From: Capitulum mitella | Lineage: Eukaryota > Arthropoda > Thecostraca > Pollicipedomorpha > Pollicipedidae | NCBI GenBank assembly: GCA_030062745.1 | Contig: CP099848.1 | Span: 2,633,501-2,697,500, forward strand | Reading direction: 5' to 3' | DNA: 64,000 bases | Part shown: piece after piece, positions 13,386 to 26,837 of the stretch | How the letters are laid out: each line of letters opens with the position of its first letter | Numbering within the stretch: the first letter of the stretch is position 1 | Program-made: the position numbers and the translations under genes | The notes under the pieces: generated by a model | Seen by the model: the letters and a program-made list of their open reading frames with translations, nothing else | Databases searched by the model: none | What the model was told of the DNA's origin: nothing

Positions 13386-13871
13386 TGATGCATGATGTCA
13401 TTTCATATGTTGGTATTTAGGGTCTTGCTTATGTTTAACAGTAGCTGGTGCCATGTGTTGCAGGACATGTTATAGTCTGCACTGCTAGTCATTATGAGCT
13501 CTGCTCAAAGTACTCATTCAGACAAGATACCAGGAAATCCAGGTGTCTGCTCCAATGATGGCTCTCTATCCTCTAGACCAGGTAATTTAAATCAGGTTTG
13601 TTTTCACTAGACACCAGACCTTACCCATTAGACATTTGGGGTGTAGTGGCCATTGGATGTTTGGATATTTCCAGACATGGATTGTGTGTTGGTCAGCATT
13701 GATGTACATCATTATGCTCTTGCCTGAGTTATTGAGAGCATCATGTGATCAGATCACAGACTCACTGTTTGAACACTGACCATAAGAAATGGGCATTGAT
13801 TGTTATGCTGTCACTATAATCATGCCTCCCATTTTGTCAAGTGTTGAATGTACTCCTATAAGTTTAAACCA

Positions 13872-15576
13872 TTGGTGTTCTAGGTGCAGGCCTCCCACTT
13901 CTCATAACTTCAGAAATCTGCATGGTTACCAAGCCATATTGGTACCAAAAGATGTGCAATTAAAAATAGCCTAATTGGAGGCATTTAGTACCTTGTTGCC
14001 ATCACGACATCCCCAAAATAATCTCTAAGCAATTCATCACCCACTGCCTCAACAACTAGCATGAGCTCGAGGCATGGAGGATCTTTTTGAGACAGATCAA
14101 CACCAACTTTAAAGCTTTGATGGTTGACGAATGTGTGCTTGAAACATGACGTCACTGAAAGACCTATTCAGACACGGCTGTCCCGAAACTTGAAATAAGT
14201 TGAGATGGTACTGGAATGGGGCAGGGAGGTGGACTGGAACTGAACAAGGACTGATGTGACTGCCTGGGAAGAAACAGGGACAGACAAGGAAAACTGGGAC
14301 AGTACAGAGATATGGAGGATCAGTGAGGCTAGGAGAAAGATGAGGACTAACAAAATGGGCATGAAAGGGTATTAGGACAGGATAGTGAAAAGGGACTGAT
14401 TGGAAAGTGACAAAGTAAGAAGATGGGGATGAGACAGGGACAGGTAAGGGAATGGGCCTACCAGTTAGTGTTTGAATGAGCCAGATCTCGAGATAAACAG
14501 GGCCAGGGTGTTAAAGCCCCCCCCCTAGTCCATGGAAGGCAATGAAGTACCCCAGTCATTGCTGGGTTATGGTTATGGTACCATCTGATGTCCCATCATT
14601 GTGCCAGTCCCATTTCAGTCCACATTTACTTCTATCCCATGATCCTTGTTCCACCTTTCTTTCTCTCTGCCTCCTGGTCCCATCCTGCAGGGGAGCAGTA
14701 TGGAATAGGACAGAGGAAGAGGGACAGTAATTTGAAAGGGACAACGCCTAGATTGGGAGAGGACCAGGAAGGGAGAGGCAGAAAGGTGGAACAAAGATCC
14801 TGGGATAGAAACAGATACAGACTGAAGGGGAACTGGCACAGTGATGGGATATTGAATGGGATCATAACCAAGCAATGACTGGGGTATTTTATCATCTTCC
14901 AAAGGCTGGGGGGCTTTAACACCCTGGCCCTGTTTATCTCGAGAACCAACTGCACAATTTGGCTTATTCAGACAGCAATTGATAGTCCCATCCCCTTACT
15001 TGTCCCTGTCCTGTTCCCATCTCCTTGCTTGTCCCTTTCCAAGCCCAATCCCTTTTCACTATTCTGTCTGAATACCCTTCCATGCCTGCTTCATTAGTAC
15101 TCATCTCTCTCCTAGCCTCATTCAGGTCCTCCATATCTCTGTACTGTCCCAGTTTTCCTTGTCTGTCCCTGTTCCTTCCCATGCACCCATGTCTGTCCTT
15201 GTTCAGTCCCAGTCCACCTCCCTATCCCGTTTCAGTACTGTCTCAGCTTATTTCGAGTTTCGAGACAGCCATGTATGGAGAGGCCTTTCAGTGACCTCAT
15301 ATTTCACGGGACGTTTGTCAACCGTCAGTGCTCAAAAGTTGATGTAGATCTGTCTCACAGAGGTGCTCCGTGCTTCGAACTCGTGCTAGTTGTGGAGGCA
15401 GTGGGTGGCTGAATCACTTTGATGTTATTTTGAGGAAATTGTGATGGTGACAAGGCACTAAATGCCTGCGATTGGGTTCTTTTTTAATTACGCATCTTTT
15501 GGCACCAATTTGACGTGGTAGCTATGCGAATTTCTGGAGTTATGAGAAGGTAGAAACCCTGCACTTAGAACACCAA
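13872..15576. mobile_element. 1.7-kb foldback element with arms of about 800 bp
   Basis: The left arm (13872 to about 14690) and right arm (about 14755 to 15576) are reverse complements with moderate divergence. Outer ends pair TTGGTGTTCTAGGTGCAGG with the complement of the sequence ending GAACACCAAG. Further pairs are CTTCTCATAAC, ATTGG(T)ACCAAAAGATG, CACCCACTGCCTC, GAGACAGATC and GTGTTAAAGCCCCCC. The loop is about 65 bases. Inner arms are rich in GGGA on one strand and TCCC on the other. No open frame resembles a transposase, so this is a non-autonomous foldback-type element. Related sequence occurs at 50215-50660. Confidence 0.8.
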
Positions 15577-16120
15577 GCCATCTTTTATAGAAATGTTCTA
15601 CATTGATGTAATGCCCCCTTGTTATGTTTCACTTCACTGCCTTTTCAGGAGGCCATAAAACAGGACTCCGGAAATCCATTAGGAGGAGCATAGCCCAACT
15701 GGAAGATCAGAGGTAAAGGACTGTATATCACTGACATCAGCAGTGGACAGGGATATATGCCTTGTGTTTATTTTGAACCTTATCACACCCATTTCTATTT
15801 TGCTGCTACTAATTGATGAAGAGTAGTGATGATTTCCAGTTTATCTCGGCACCATATCTTTGGAAAAACTGTTTAAGTCTGATTTAAAGGGCATCATCTG
15901 TGTGTTTGCTTTGTCTCCATTGCAGTTTTTCCTTTGTGTGCTTTTGTTTGTTTTAGCGAAAATTGGTAGAAAGGCTTCTGCAATTTGTTATATGTCAAAG
16001 ACATTGTTTTCCCAGGATGTGTATTTGTGCACTTCATTGTGTATGGCAAGGTGGTCTCTCTGTCTCATTGTCATGGTGGTGCTGCATCCAGGAGGATTAT
16101 AGTTGGTGCTGCTACGTCAG

Positions 16121-19100
16121 AGGATGCAGAGAAGCGATGGCTATACAGCCAAATAGATGCCTTGCAGAGGAAGATCCAGCAGCTAGAGACAGGCCAGGTA
16201 ATGCCTACCCAGGCAGTGCTTTCATCTGACTCCAGTACAAGTGTATTCTCTGCTTTTACCAATTGTTCGAGGTGTTCCCTCTGCCTCGTTTGGGCATCAG
16301 TCTCAAGAAGAATAAGCTATGCAGAAGAATAATTTCACTGAAATACCCAGGAGAATGTCAGCTGTTTCAGACTGTCCACCATCCCACATCACATCACGTC
16401 ACATCACACCACACCACCATCACCACCACCACAATTCTTGCACCCTGTCCCTGTCTGGCTGGGCGTGGTCAGCTTGTGTCTCAGCCTGACGGCGTGCTGA
16501 GCGCCTCGGCCTGGCTGCGGCAGGACGGAGGCGGTCTCGGCGGCCGGGACGGCGAGTCGGCGGCGCAGGCGGCGCAGGCCCGGCTCGGCCAGATCGACAG
16601 CGAGCTGGGTCGATTGCGGCGCCAGGCCGAGACGCTGGTGAGCGGACCGGCGGAGGTCGGAGTCCCGGGCGACGCCCTCGTGCGATTCAGCACGTCGTCG
16701 TCTGGTCGTAGTCATATCCGGTTTTGGAGTAGTGTTGACGTGATACCTGTTCAGCTGGAGAGTCTATGCAGTTCTTAACGCAGTTAACATGTATGGACAT
16801 TGCACCGCAGACAAGAAGATAAATGGCGAGTGGCGAAAATAAATGGATAAATGGCGAAATGGCGACTCTTGAACAGTAATGGAAATCCATCTTGTGATTC
16901 TGAGGAATTCCTTGTGGCGCATTTGTCGTAGCTTTAGCTGGGTATCTTCGCTAGCCAGGCTGTGACCATCATCACGCTGCGCACCGCCGACCTCGACGCT
17001 GAGTCGCGTGCGCCGCCCGCAGTCGGGCTCCTCGTCCTCCTCGGACGACGCGGGCGGCGCCGGAGGGGACGGCGCCGGGCCCCACCGGGCGGGGGCGGCC
17101 GGAGACGGTCGGACCAACGGCACGGAGCCGGCCGGCCCGCCGGAGAGCCAGCCCAGCCCTCCGACGGCCGGACTCCAGGTGAGCGGGACGGACCGGACGG
17201 GGACCGACCGGGCGGCCGCAGCCGGTCGAGAGGACCTGGCGGTACGCGGCAGGGCCGTGTTGGTCCAGCCAGAGCGGCTGTGACAGACTGCAAATTTACA
17301 GTAGGGCGACTGTAGGTAGCGATATTTCGTCACATACCGTCGTGCTTCTGTTGACATATTGTCCATTATCTGCTGACATATTTCGCCATTATCGTACCCA
17401 CCAGTCTGCTGCTGTCACTGCGAACACCACCACCGCCGCTGACGCCCGGCTCTGTTCCGCCGGCAGCCGGCACCGGCCGGCGGCCAGTCGGAACTGGTGC
17501 TGTCGCTGCTGCAGCTGCTGCGCTCGCCGGACAGCGCGCTGGTCACCAGCACGCTGCTGACCATGTCGGCCAGCGCCGAAAGCTGCGCCGCGCTGCGCCA
17601 GGCCGGCTGCCTGCCGGTGCTGGTGCAGCTCGTCCACTGTCCGCAGACGGCGGCCGCCGGCGCCGGCTCCCGTCCCGACAGCCAGGTGAGGCCCGCCGGA
17701 CAGCCGGGCAGGAGGGAGGGAGACAGGGGCTGGACGGCGAGGCAGGAAAGAGAGAGGCAAGGGTGGAATTGGCAGGTTGTAAAACTGGGCTCTTGGAGAT
17801 TAACCAGATAGGTTAAGAGCGCAGGTGTGCCTTTTTTGCCTGCCGGAGATGCGTGGTAACTTGTTATTGGGCATGCTTAATGCTGCTGGTCATTTGCTAG
17901 GATTATTGTATGGTAAGTTTGACAAGTAATCATCCTCTCGCCGTTTATACGTTCATGGAGGAGGCCGAGGCACTCGCCTCGGCCAGTGCCTCGGACGTTA
18001 ACCGCCGCACCTCCGACGCTCACTCCCGGCGTCGCGCCCGGACAGGTGCGCGCCGCCGCCGCGCGCGCCCTCCACAACCTGGTGCGGAGCCAGGGCGACG
18101 GCAGGCGCGCCCGCCGCGAGGCGCGCGTGCTGCGTCTGCTCGAGCAGCTGCGGGACTACACCGAGAGCCAGTGGCAGTTCAGCGACGAGCGGGGTCAGGC
18201 CGCCCTGCTGGACGGTACGGGCCCGCCGCCGCCGGCGTCCGGGGGCGCGCGCTGGCAGACTGGTGGTGATGTGCTCTCGGTGGCGTGGTGGTCTGCAGGG
18301 CGTTTACCGAGAAAACTGCTGTTGATGTGTTTTAGTCGACAGTAGGATGCTCGGCACGTTTTGGAGCTCATTGTTTGCTTTGGAGGGCATGTGCTCGTAT
18401 CGTGTGGAACAGACAGTATTGGCTGCCGTGGTTATTGAGGGCTAGGTGCTTCGTGTCTGGGACTATTTGTTCGGCAGCATGCGATGACTCTGAGAACGCA
18501 GTCGCATTGCGTCATGCTCTGCCTTGCAGCATCGTGAACATGTCGTTTTCATGGGTTTGTTTTTCGGCGCGTAATACTCCCTTCGGCTTTCATATATGGT
18601 TAGAGTACCCTCAGCACGTGAGATGGTCTCGACCCAAGGCTGTTTAGCACGGTGGCGGACTGACAGCAGCCGTCTGACAGCGCCCTCTGGCGGCCGCCAG
18701 ACTCGCTGGACCAGCACCCGGTGCCGGCCGTGGTGGCGCTGATGAAGCTCTCGTTCGACGAGCAGCACCGCGCCGTCATGTGCCAGCTGGGCGGCCTGCA
18801 CGGCCTGGCCGAGCTGGTGCTGGCCGACCACGAGGCGCACGGAGCCGCCACCGCCCACCTCAGCTGCAACAGCACGCGCAGGTCAGGCGGGTGGACGGTA
18901 AACGGGACACGGGGCCCCGGGACACCTGACCCTGTACCCACGCCTGCCTGTCATCCCTGTCACTGTGACGTTGCCCCCACTAGATCTGACTAATCTGATC
19001 TCTACTACACTGTCGATTCAAGACGTGGTGTCTTGCACATGACAGCATGTTACCCTCATTTAGTAACGTACTGGAGCATTTCTCCACAAAGGCTGTTTTG

Positions 19101-22100
19101 TTACGCTGGCAGGTTTGCCGGCATGGCCCTCACCAATCTGACGTTCGGTGACGGCACCAACAAGTCCCTGCTGTGCAGCCTCCGTGCCTTCATGCGGGCC
19201 CTGGTCGTCCAGCTGCACTCCCCCAACGAGGATCTGGTTCAGGTGAGCCGGCCGGTGCCCCAACCCGTGCTGTGGTGTCGGGTGCTCCAGTGCCCGTCTT
19301 TTGAAACTGTGAGCTAAGTTTAGATGGCTGCTAGGAAGAGTACTATTCATACATACTTCTGATCGATTTGAAGTGAAAGTTATCGGCTGTTATCGTTGGT
19401 ACTTGCCGTAAGCTCATCATCTTAACCATCGACGTAGGGGAGACTGGGCCTCGCAAGCGATTTCAAAGTCTGTTTGTGACTTTGTAGCCATGTACCTTGA
19501 CTGTCGCCAGGGGCTGGTGCGACCCTTAGTCTGACCCTCCGCGTGACTGGACGTCTGAGTGATGGTCCCGCGGTGCCAGTCAGGGTGTGAGTCTGACCTC
19601 CCTCTCCCTGTCAGGTGACGGCCAGCGTGCTGCGTAACCTGTCGTGGCGGGCCGACTCGGCCAGCAAGCAGACGCTGCGGGAGGCCGGCGCCGTCACGGC
19701 GCTGACCCGGGCCGCCATGCGCACGACGCGCGAGCCGGCGCTCAAGTCGATCCTGTCGGCGCTCTGGAACCTGTCGGCCCACTGCGGCCTCAACAAGGTC
19801 AGACTGCGACCTCAGCGAATGCAGAGGCGGCGGCCGCTCGGCGGGCTGATCTTATTTCCGGCTGGACGGTCCGTGGGCTTGGGAATCTCGCCCGTCGTTT
19901 TGCTGTTATGTCGGCTTCAGGGCGTCGTTTGTGTTGTCGTTCGGGATGTCACAGCTGTATTGACTTAAAGTAGAAAGCTCAGAAGGCTCGTCTTGTTGAG
20001 GAGGCAGCGCTCGACGCGATGTGTTTGCGGGACTTATCACCAGGCCGTGCGCGGACGCTCCGCTTTTGCAGGCAGACATCTGTGCCGAGGAGAACGCGCT
20101 GTCGTTCTTGGTGAAGACGCTGACGTACGAGTCGCCGTCCAAGAGCCCGGCCATCATCGAGAACGGCGGCGGCATTTTGAGGAACGTCTCCAGTCACATC
20201 GCCGTCCGTGAGGACTACAGGTCAGCTTCGTCACGATGTTCATGGCCTGGGTCATCGGCAGTTTTGCTGTGTAATATATTTGTTGTTTCTAAGTGCATGT
20301 CTTCTTAGCATTGAAATATCATCACCAAGTATCAGCACTCGATGTGCATATATTTACCTTTTGCAGACCATGTAAGTTGGTTCAGTTTTCCTACAGTGAA
20401 TACAGCGATGCCTCCAGCGGAGGGACCGTCCGCCAACATATGCATTGAATGTCAGGTGGTCATAGCAATGGTTCTGTGGCTCGAGTAGCACCAGGCCGTT
20501 TGGTAACCGCTACGCCGTCGCCAGGCAAATCCTGCGCCAGCATGGGTGTCTCCAGACGCTGCTGCAGCAGCTCAGATCGCCCAGCCTGACGGTGGTCAGC
20601 AACGCGTGCGGCACCCTGTGGAACCTGTCGGCGCGCTGCGCGGAGGACCAGCGCACGCTCTGGGAGCTGGGCGCCGTGTCGCGGCTGCGCGCGCTCGTGC
20701 ACAGCAAGCACCAGATGATCGCCACCGGCAGCAGCGCTGCGCTCAAGAACCTGCTGGCGGCGCGGCCGGAGGCGGTGCCGGGCCCGGACAGCGGCAGTGC
20801 GCCGGCCACGCCCGGCCTGCCGCCGCGCAGGCTGCGGCCGCCGACCGCCGGCCCGGCCGACGGCGCCGACCGCGCCGCCGCCGGCGCCGAGGCGCGGTTC
20901 GCCCCGTCGGCGGCGGCGGCGGCGGCGGTGGCGGCCGGCCGCGTGGCGCGGTCCGACAGCCGCGACTCGGTGCGCAGCGCGCTCTCCGATCAGAGTTTCG
21001 ACCGGCGCCGGTGGCCGGCCGGCGAGGCGGCGGCGCCCGAGCCGGCGCGGCTGTCCGGCGTGGTGCGCGAGGTGGCCTGCCGGCTGGGCGTGACCGAGGC
21101 CGAGCTGCGCCGGCTGCTGCTGCAGGCCGAGCCGGCCGCCGCCGGCTGGGCGCGACGCGACCGTGCCGGCTCGCTGCCGCGCGACCCGGCCGGCCGGCCG
21201 GCCGACGCGCCCGAGCGCGCCGCCGCCTTCCCCGAGGACGAGAGCGACCACCCGACCGACTTCAGCGCGCGCTACGCCGAGGGCCGTGAGGAGGACACGT
21301 GCGTGTTCAAGAAGCCGGCGCCACCGCCGCCGCCGCTCTGCCGGCCGGCCGGCGGCGGCGATAGCCACATGGACGAGGACACGGTGCACACGTACGCCAC
21401 CGAGGGCACGCCCTGCCAGGGCGGCACGCCGTACGCTTTCAGCACGGCCACGTCGCTGCTGGACCTGCGCGAGCCGCCGCCGCCGCCGGCGCCGGCCGCG
21501 CCGGCCGAGCCGCGCGGCGGCCGACGCGGCGCGCCCGCCTCGGCCTCGGCGTCGGCGCTCGAGACGCCGCTGGTGTTCTCGCGCTCCAGCTCGGTCGGCT
21601 CGCTCAGCAGCTTCGAGGGCGGCAACGCCATCGGCGAGCAGGGCTCCGTCGTCAGCGATTACAGGTGTGTGGGTGCGGCGATGGTCAGAACATTTGATGT
21701 GCTGTGTGAAATGCAACGCACAGCCTGATTTAAAACGTCCATAGTTTTGTGTCTCATCAAGCGTCAGTCAGTCCTATGGTTTTGAGTCAGTCGTCCGTCA
21801 GATCGTTTTCAGTATTCTTTTCAACATCATCTAAGTTAATCTGTTTGATTAATTTCCCTTGTTGTGTGTTCTGGATGCGTGCGTCTATGTGAGTTTGTAT
21901 CTCCAGTCGTCAGTCGTTTCGTCTGTCAGTCGTGACGAGTTTGCTGATCAGGTACGTTCGCAGGAAGTATCTTCAGCGTTTCGTTTAACTAACATGCGCT
22001 GGTGTTCCCGTCAGACGCTGACGCTTTGTCTTCTGGTCACTGATGCGCTCTGTCGGGACTAGTATTTGCCATTCGTGACGTTTTTTGCCAATCGCTGAAG

Positions 22101-25100
22101 TGTGTTTGTCTTTCTGTCAGTCGCTGACGTATCTTGTGCGCCCGGCGGTCGCCAAAGTGTGTTTGTTTCTGGGGTTCGCCGGCGACGTAGATGTTTGCGT
22201 TTGCAGTTCGTCTGTATGTTTGTTTCTGTGGTTCGGTGGTATATGTTCTTGTGCGGTTCAGTCGCTGACATGTTTGCATGCGGGTCAGTCGATGACGTGT
22301 GTTTATGTGCGGGTCATTGGCCGACGTTTGTCGGTGTGTGGGTCATTGGCTGACGTGCGTCTGTATGCCGGTCAGTGGCTGACGTATGTCTGTGTGCCGG
22401 TCAGTGGCTGACGTGTGTCTGTGTGTGGGTCAGTGGCTGACGTGTGTCTGTGTGCCGGTCAGTGGCTGACGTGTGTCTGTGTTGGGCCAGTCGCCAGGTG
22501 AGCGGAGCAGTCTCTCCGAGTGACCTGCCGGACTCTCCCAGCGAGATGCCCGGCACGCCCCAGCCGCACAGGAAGCCGGCCAAGTCCGACCCTCAGCCCA
22601 AGGCGGCCGAGCCGGCCACTCAGAAAGGTGCGCGGTGTTCGCGACGGCAACGCGCGGCGAGTTAGCGTAACGGGGAACGTGATTGTGATGATGGCTGATC
22701 GTCGATAGGTTAGCAGAGATGGGTGAGGAAAGGGATGAGGGCGGTTTTTTGTTTCTTTGGGAAGAGAGATTTTCAGTAAGGGCGAACATTGCCATGGCAG
22801 TGGCGTTATGCGTTCTTTCTTTCTTCCTTTTGTCGTTTGTATCTTTTTTTTGCCATTTTCTTCACCCAGACGGTGCCATTGTGCCCCATTACCCAGTCGT
22901 GCTCTCTGCCTGCAGCCGTGACCACGGGGGTGTTCGAGGAGGCTCCGCGCAGCTTCCAGCAGGAGGGCACGCCGCTGGGCTTCTCCCGCGCCACCAGTCT
23001 GAGCTCACTGACCATCGACGAGCCTGCTCCGCCGCCGCCACCGCCGGACCAGCCGCCGCCGGCCGACCAGCCGCCGCCGGCCGACCAGCCGCCTCCGCCG
23101 GCCGAGGCTGGGCCGCCTCCCCCGCCGCCCCCGCCCCCGCCGCCGCCGCCGCCGGCCGGCCTCGGCGCGGCGCCGCTCGGCCGAGGGTCGTCCGCTGTCC
23201 GAGAGCGGGTCCGCCAGCGACGACGACGACGACGACATGATCTACGCCTGCATCAAGTCGGCCATGCCCACGAGGTGCGTCGGCGGTGGACGGCGCGGTC
23301 TGGGAGGCTGGGCGGATGCCCGGGTTGGTTGGGATAGAGGGATGGGCTTGTATAACGGGGCTGGTTGGGATTTTTGTGTCTCTTCTCGAGGTGCGCTCTT
23401 TGGGAGGTGTGTGGCGCCGGGGAGCCGCGGCGCCATTGTAAAACGAAAGTTTTACCGCTGGGCGCGAGGAGTCTGTTACCCATCACCGCCGTTGGACTTT
23501 GTCGCTGAGACTAAGAAAAAGATCGCTACAAAGCGCGGAGGTTTTAATTTCACCCAGGCGTGTCGGCGACGCCTAGCCGACGATGATGTTCCTCCCACGC
23601 TGAAAGAGAAGGGCTTGAATAGCGCAACCGACCGTAGTGAGGTGGCGCGTGTGTTGCCCGGCCGTTGACCCGGCCGCCGGCGCCGCAGGAAATCAAACGG
23701 CGCGCGCTCCGGGCGCGAACTGGCGGCGCCGCCGCTGCCGCCGCGCGCCGCCGAGACGGCCCGGCGCCACGGTGGCCGACACCAGGCCCACCAGAGCAAG
23801 AGGTCGCCATCGTCCGCCGCCGCCGCCGGCAAGGTCAGCCTCTGAGGAGAAGAACTGCGGACCGGTGTGCGGCCGCCGTCCTCGATGACCGTCTGTGGCT
23901 GGGTCTCCGGACGTTGGCGTCGACCGCTATCTCATAGGACATTACTTGTGATCTGTTTTGCATGATTATCATGGCCATTTACCATAGCCAGTTGTCGTGG
24001 TGATACTTCACGTTTGCTTGCCTTTTTTTCGATAAGCAGGCGTTGGCTTTCATCCCATTGACAACTTCATTGGCCATTGTTCGGGCGATAGCTGTCTGTT
24101 CGAGGTCAGATGTACCCCCGGCTGTGAGAGTGCCGGCCGTGATGTACCCGCGGCTGTGATGTCCCCCGGGTGTCACAGGGCGGCTCTCGGTCGCCGGGCG
24201 GCACGCGGCTGATGTACCCCCGGCTGTGAGAGTGCCGGCCGTGATGTACCCGCGGCTGTGATGTCCCTCGGGTGTCACAGGGCGGCTCTCGGTCGCCGGG
24301 CGGCACGCGGCTGATGTACCCCCGGCTGTGAGAGTGCCGGCCGTGATGTACCCGCGGCTGTGATGTCCCTCGGGTGTCACAGGGCGGCTCTCGGTCGCCG
24401 GGCGGCACGCGGCTGATGTACCCCCGGCTGTGAGAGTGCCGGCCGTGATGTACCCGCGGCTGTGATGTCCCCCGGGCGTCACAGGGCGGCTCTCGGTCCC
24501 CGGGCGGCACGCGGCTGATGTACCCCCGGCTGTCGCCGCGCGGCCGCGCCGGGCTCGCCTCGGACGCCGCCGAGTCGCGCCGCCACCACCGGCCGCCGCC
24601 GCCGCTCATCGAGCGAAACGAGTCCGACTCGGGCGGCTCGTGTGGAGACGACCTGCTGGAGCAGATGATCCAGCAGACCATGGGCGCCGCCAAGGTGGGT
24701 GGCCGCGTCACGTATGGCCGCGCCCTGTCCGGGTGGTGCGGTGGGCTAAACCAGTACTGTTTGCGCCCCAACGGCTCCCCACGCTGCTGGTGCGCGGATG
24801 TTCGCGGTCCGGTACTGTTAGTTCTACTTTTGTGCGAATATTGTGTGGTGTTGAAATACATTGCACCCTCGATAAAAAAAAACATGGGATTAGCTAAAGG
24901 GGGTCTCAAAGCCATGCTTGCTGATAAAACGTTCACACGAGAAGTCGCAGTCTTGGCTGGTGCTGTCCGCACCATCCAGTCTGCTGCGCTGGGTGCGGCC
25001 GTGGACGCGTGTTCCGTATCAGCTGACGGCCGGCGCCGGTCCGCAGGACAGCGGCGGCGCCCGGCGTCACATCTCCCCTCCGCGTCGTCATCAGAGCTAC

Positions 25101-26804
25101 GCCGCCGGCCGCCACGCGCAGAGCTGGAGCGTCAAACACTATCACAGGTGACGCCGCCGGCGCCCGCCGCTGGCCGCCAGGGCTGGGCGGCGTGGTCAGC
25201 AGACACACTGAATACGTCTCGCGCTAAGTTTCCAGCTTTCGAGTTCGTGCCATATTTGGGCTGTAGGGCATGCCGATGTTTTTGAGGCTTCAGATTCAGC
25301 TGTTTGCACCAGAACACATTCTGTGGGATATTTGTTTGTTACTGTATGGACATGCGGATCGCACGCACTGTTTGGATGAAAGCACTGAGTAAACCCTTGG
25401 GCCCTCGGAGCTCCTTTTGCCGTTCATTTCATTACTGTCATGGCCCAAGTAATGCAACTTTGATTGCCCTCCGTTCCGATGTAGGCAGTCTCGGTGCCGA
25501 CGAGGACGAACATTGCGTCGGTCCTTCACCATGGATGCGCCACGTTGCAGGCAGTCGGACCGTCAGGCGAGTAGCAGGCTGGCGGCCGGTGCACCACCGC
25601 CTCCTCCTCCTCCGCCGCCGCCGCCGCCGGCCGAGCGGCCGCGCCACTACGCCGTGGAGGGCACGCCCATCAACTTCTCGACGGCCACCAGCCTGTCGGA
25701 CCTGACCGTGGACGAGCTGGAGGAGGCGCCGGCCGGCCGGCCGCCGCCGCCGCCGCCCCCCGACGTGCCGACCGTGTACGCCACCGAGGGCACGCCGGGC
25801 GCCTTCTCGCGCGCCGACAGCCTCAGCGACATCTGCGCCGCCGCCGAGCGGCCGCCGCCGGCGACCATCAACGGTGAGACTTGGCCGCCGGTCGGCCAGT
25901 TTCCGCGTCAACATCAGTCCAGCACGACCACGTCACCACCGTAAACCGTAGCCACGTCAACACCGTAAACGCGGCACGATTTCCTGTCGGATTGTCATTG
26001 GCGGCTCAGGAAAGTTGTGTCGCTGGTATCGTCTTGGTGCGTTGTGGCGTTTGCCGTGAGCAGTTCTGCTACGAGAGACGAAACAAAATAAGCCCTTGCC
26101 GAACAGGTTATCGTCGTTTTTTTGCATCCTGCTGTACACTGATATCATTGAAGTATTATGGATGTTTCTGTGTCCAGCATTTATTGCAACACGAATTATT
26201 CGTGAACTCATGTTTCTCATCTCATCGTCAGCATTCTGATGTCCGTCATCAGCAACACAAAAGCCTTGTATTTACCAGACGACGTCTATGTAGCGGACTG
26301 CCGTCCGCCTTTCGTTGTATGTGTGTGTTTTCGACCCATTGGCTCAGATTACCCCTATGCCGACAGGAGCGGCCGAACCGGGCGGCTGGCGCAGCCCGCC
26401 CCACATGCCGGCCGCTGCGGCGTGCCCGGGCGGTGGCGACGGGGGCGGGGGCGGCCTGGACGCACCTCCGGCCGGCGCCCTCTCGCGGCCGAGCTCGCTC
26501 AGCTCGCTCAGCGTGCACTCGACCGAGGAGGGCGACAGCGAGACGGACGACATGCTGCTGGAGCGCTGCATCAGCTCGGCCATGCCGCAGAGCCGCTCGG
26601 ACGGCAGCCTGCGCCTCCGGCAGCGGCAGCGGCGCGCCCGACACCGGCGCCGGCCGGCCGCCGGCGCGCCCGAGCTGGAGGCGCCGGACGGCCGCGCCGG
26701 GCCGGGCCGCCGGCGCGGCCCGCCCGGCGCGGAGCCGACGAACGGCGCGGTCGGCCGGCTGGGCCCGGACGGCGGCGTGAAGGCGGAGTCGCCGCTGCGC
26801 CGTC

Positions 26805-26837
<33 letters not shown>

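Noticed and set aside
15650..15712. Possible extra N-terminal APC exon (GHKTGLRKSIRRSIAQLEDQ)
   Set aside because: It has plausible splice sites, but its end phase does not fit the next APC exon at 16121, so it was not joined to the gene.
20460..21716. 418-residue minus-strand open frame
   Set aside because: Antisense shadow of the large GC-rich APC exon 20525-21664.
24109..24516. CRISPR-like array
   Set aside because: The whole 102-bp unit is repeated with no unique spacers, and the window is eukaryotic.
24106..24975. 289-residue minus-strand open frame with RGYISRVPPGDREPPCD repeats
   Set aside because: It is the translation of the 102-bp tandem array, open only because 102 is a multiple of three, and it lies antisense to APC.
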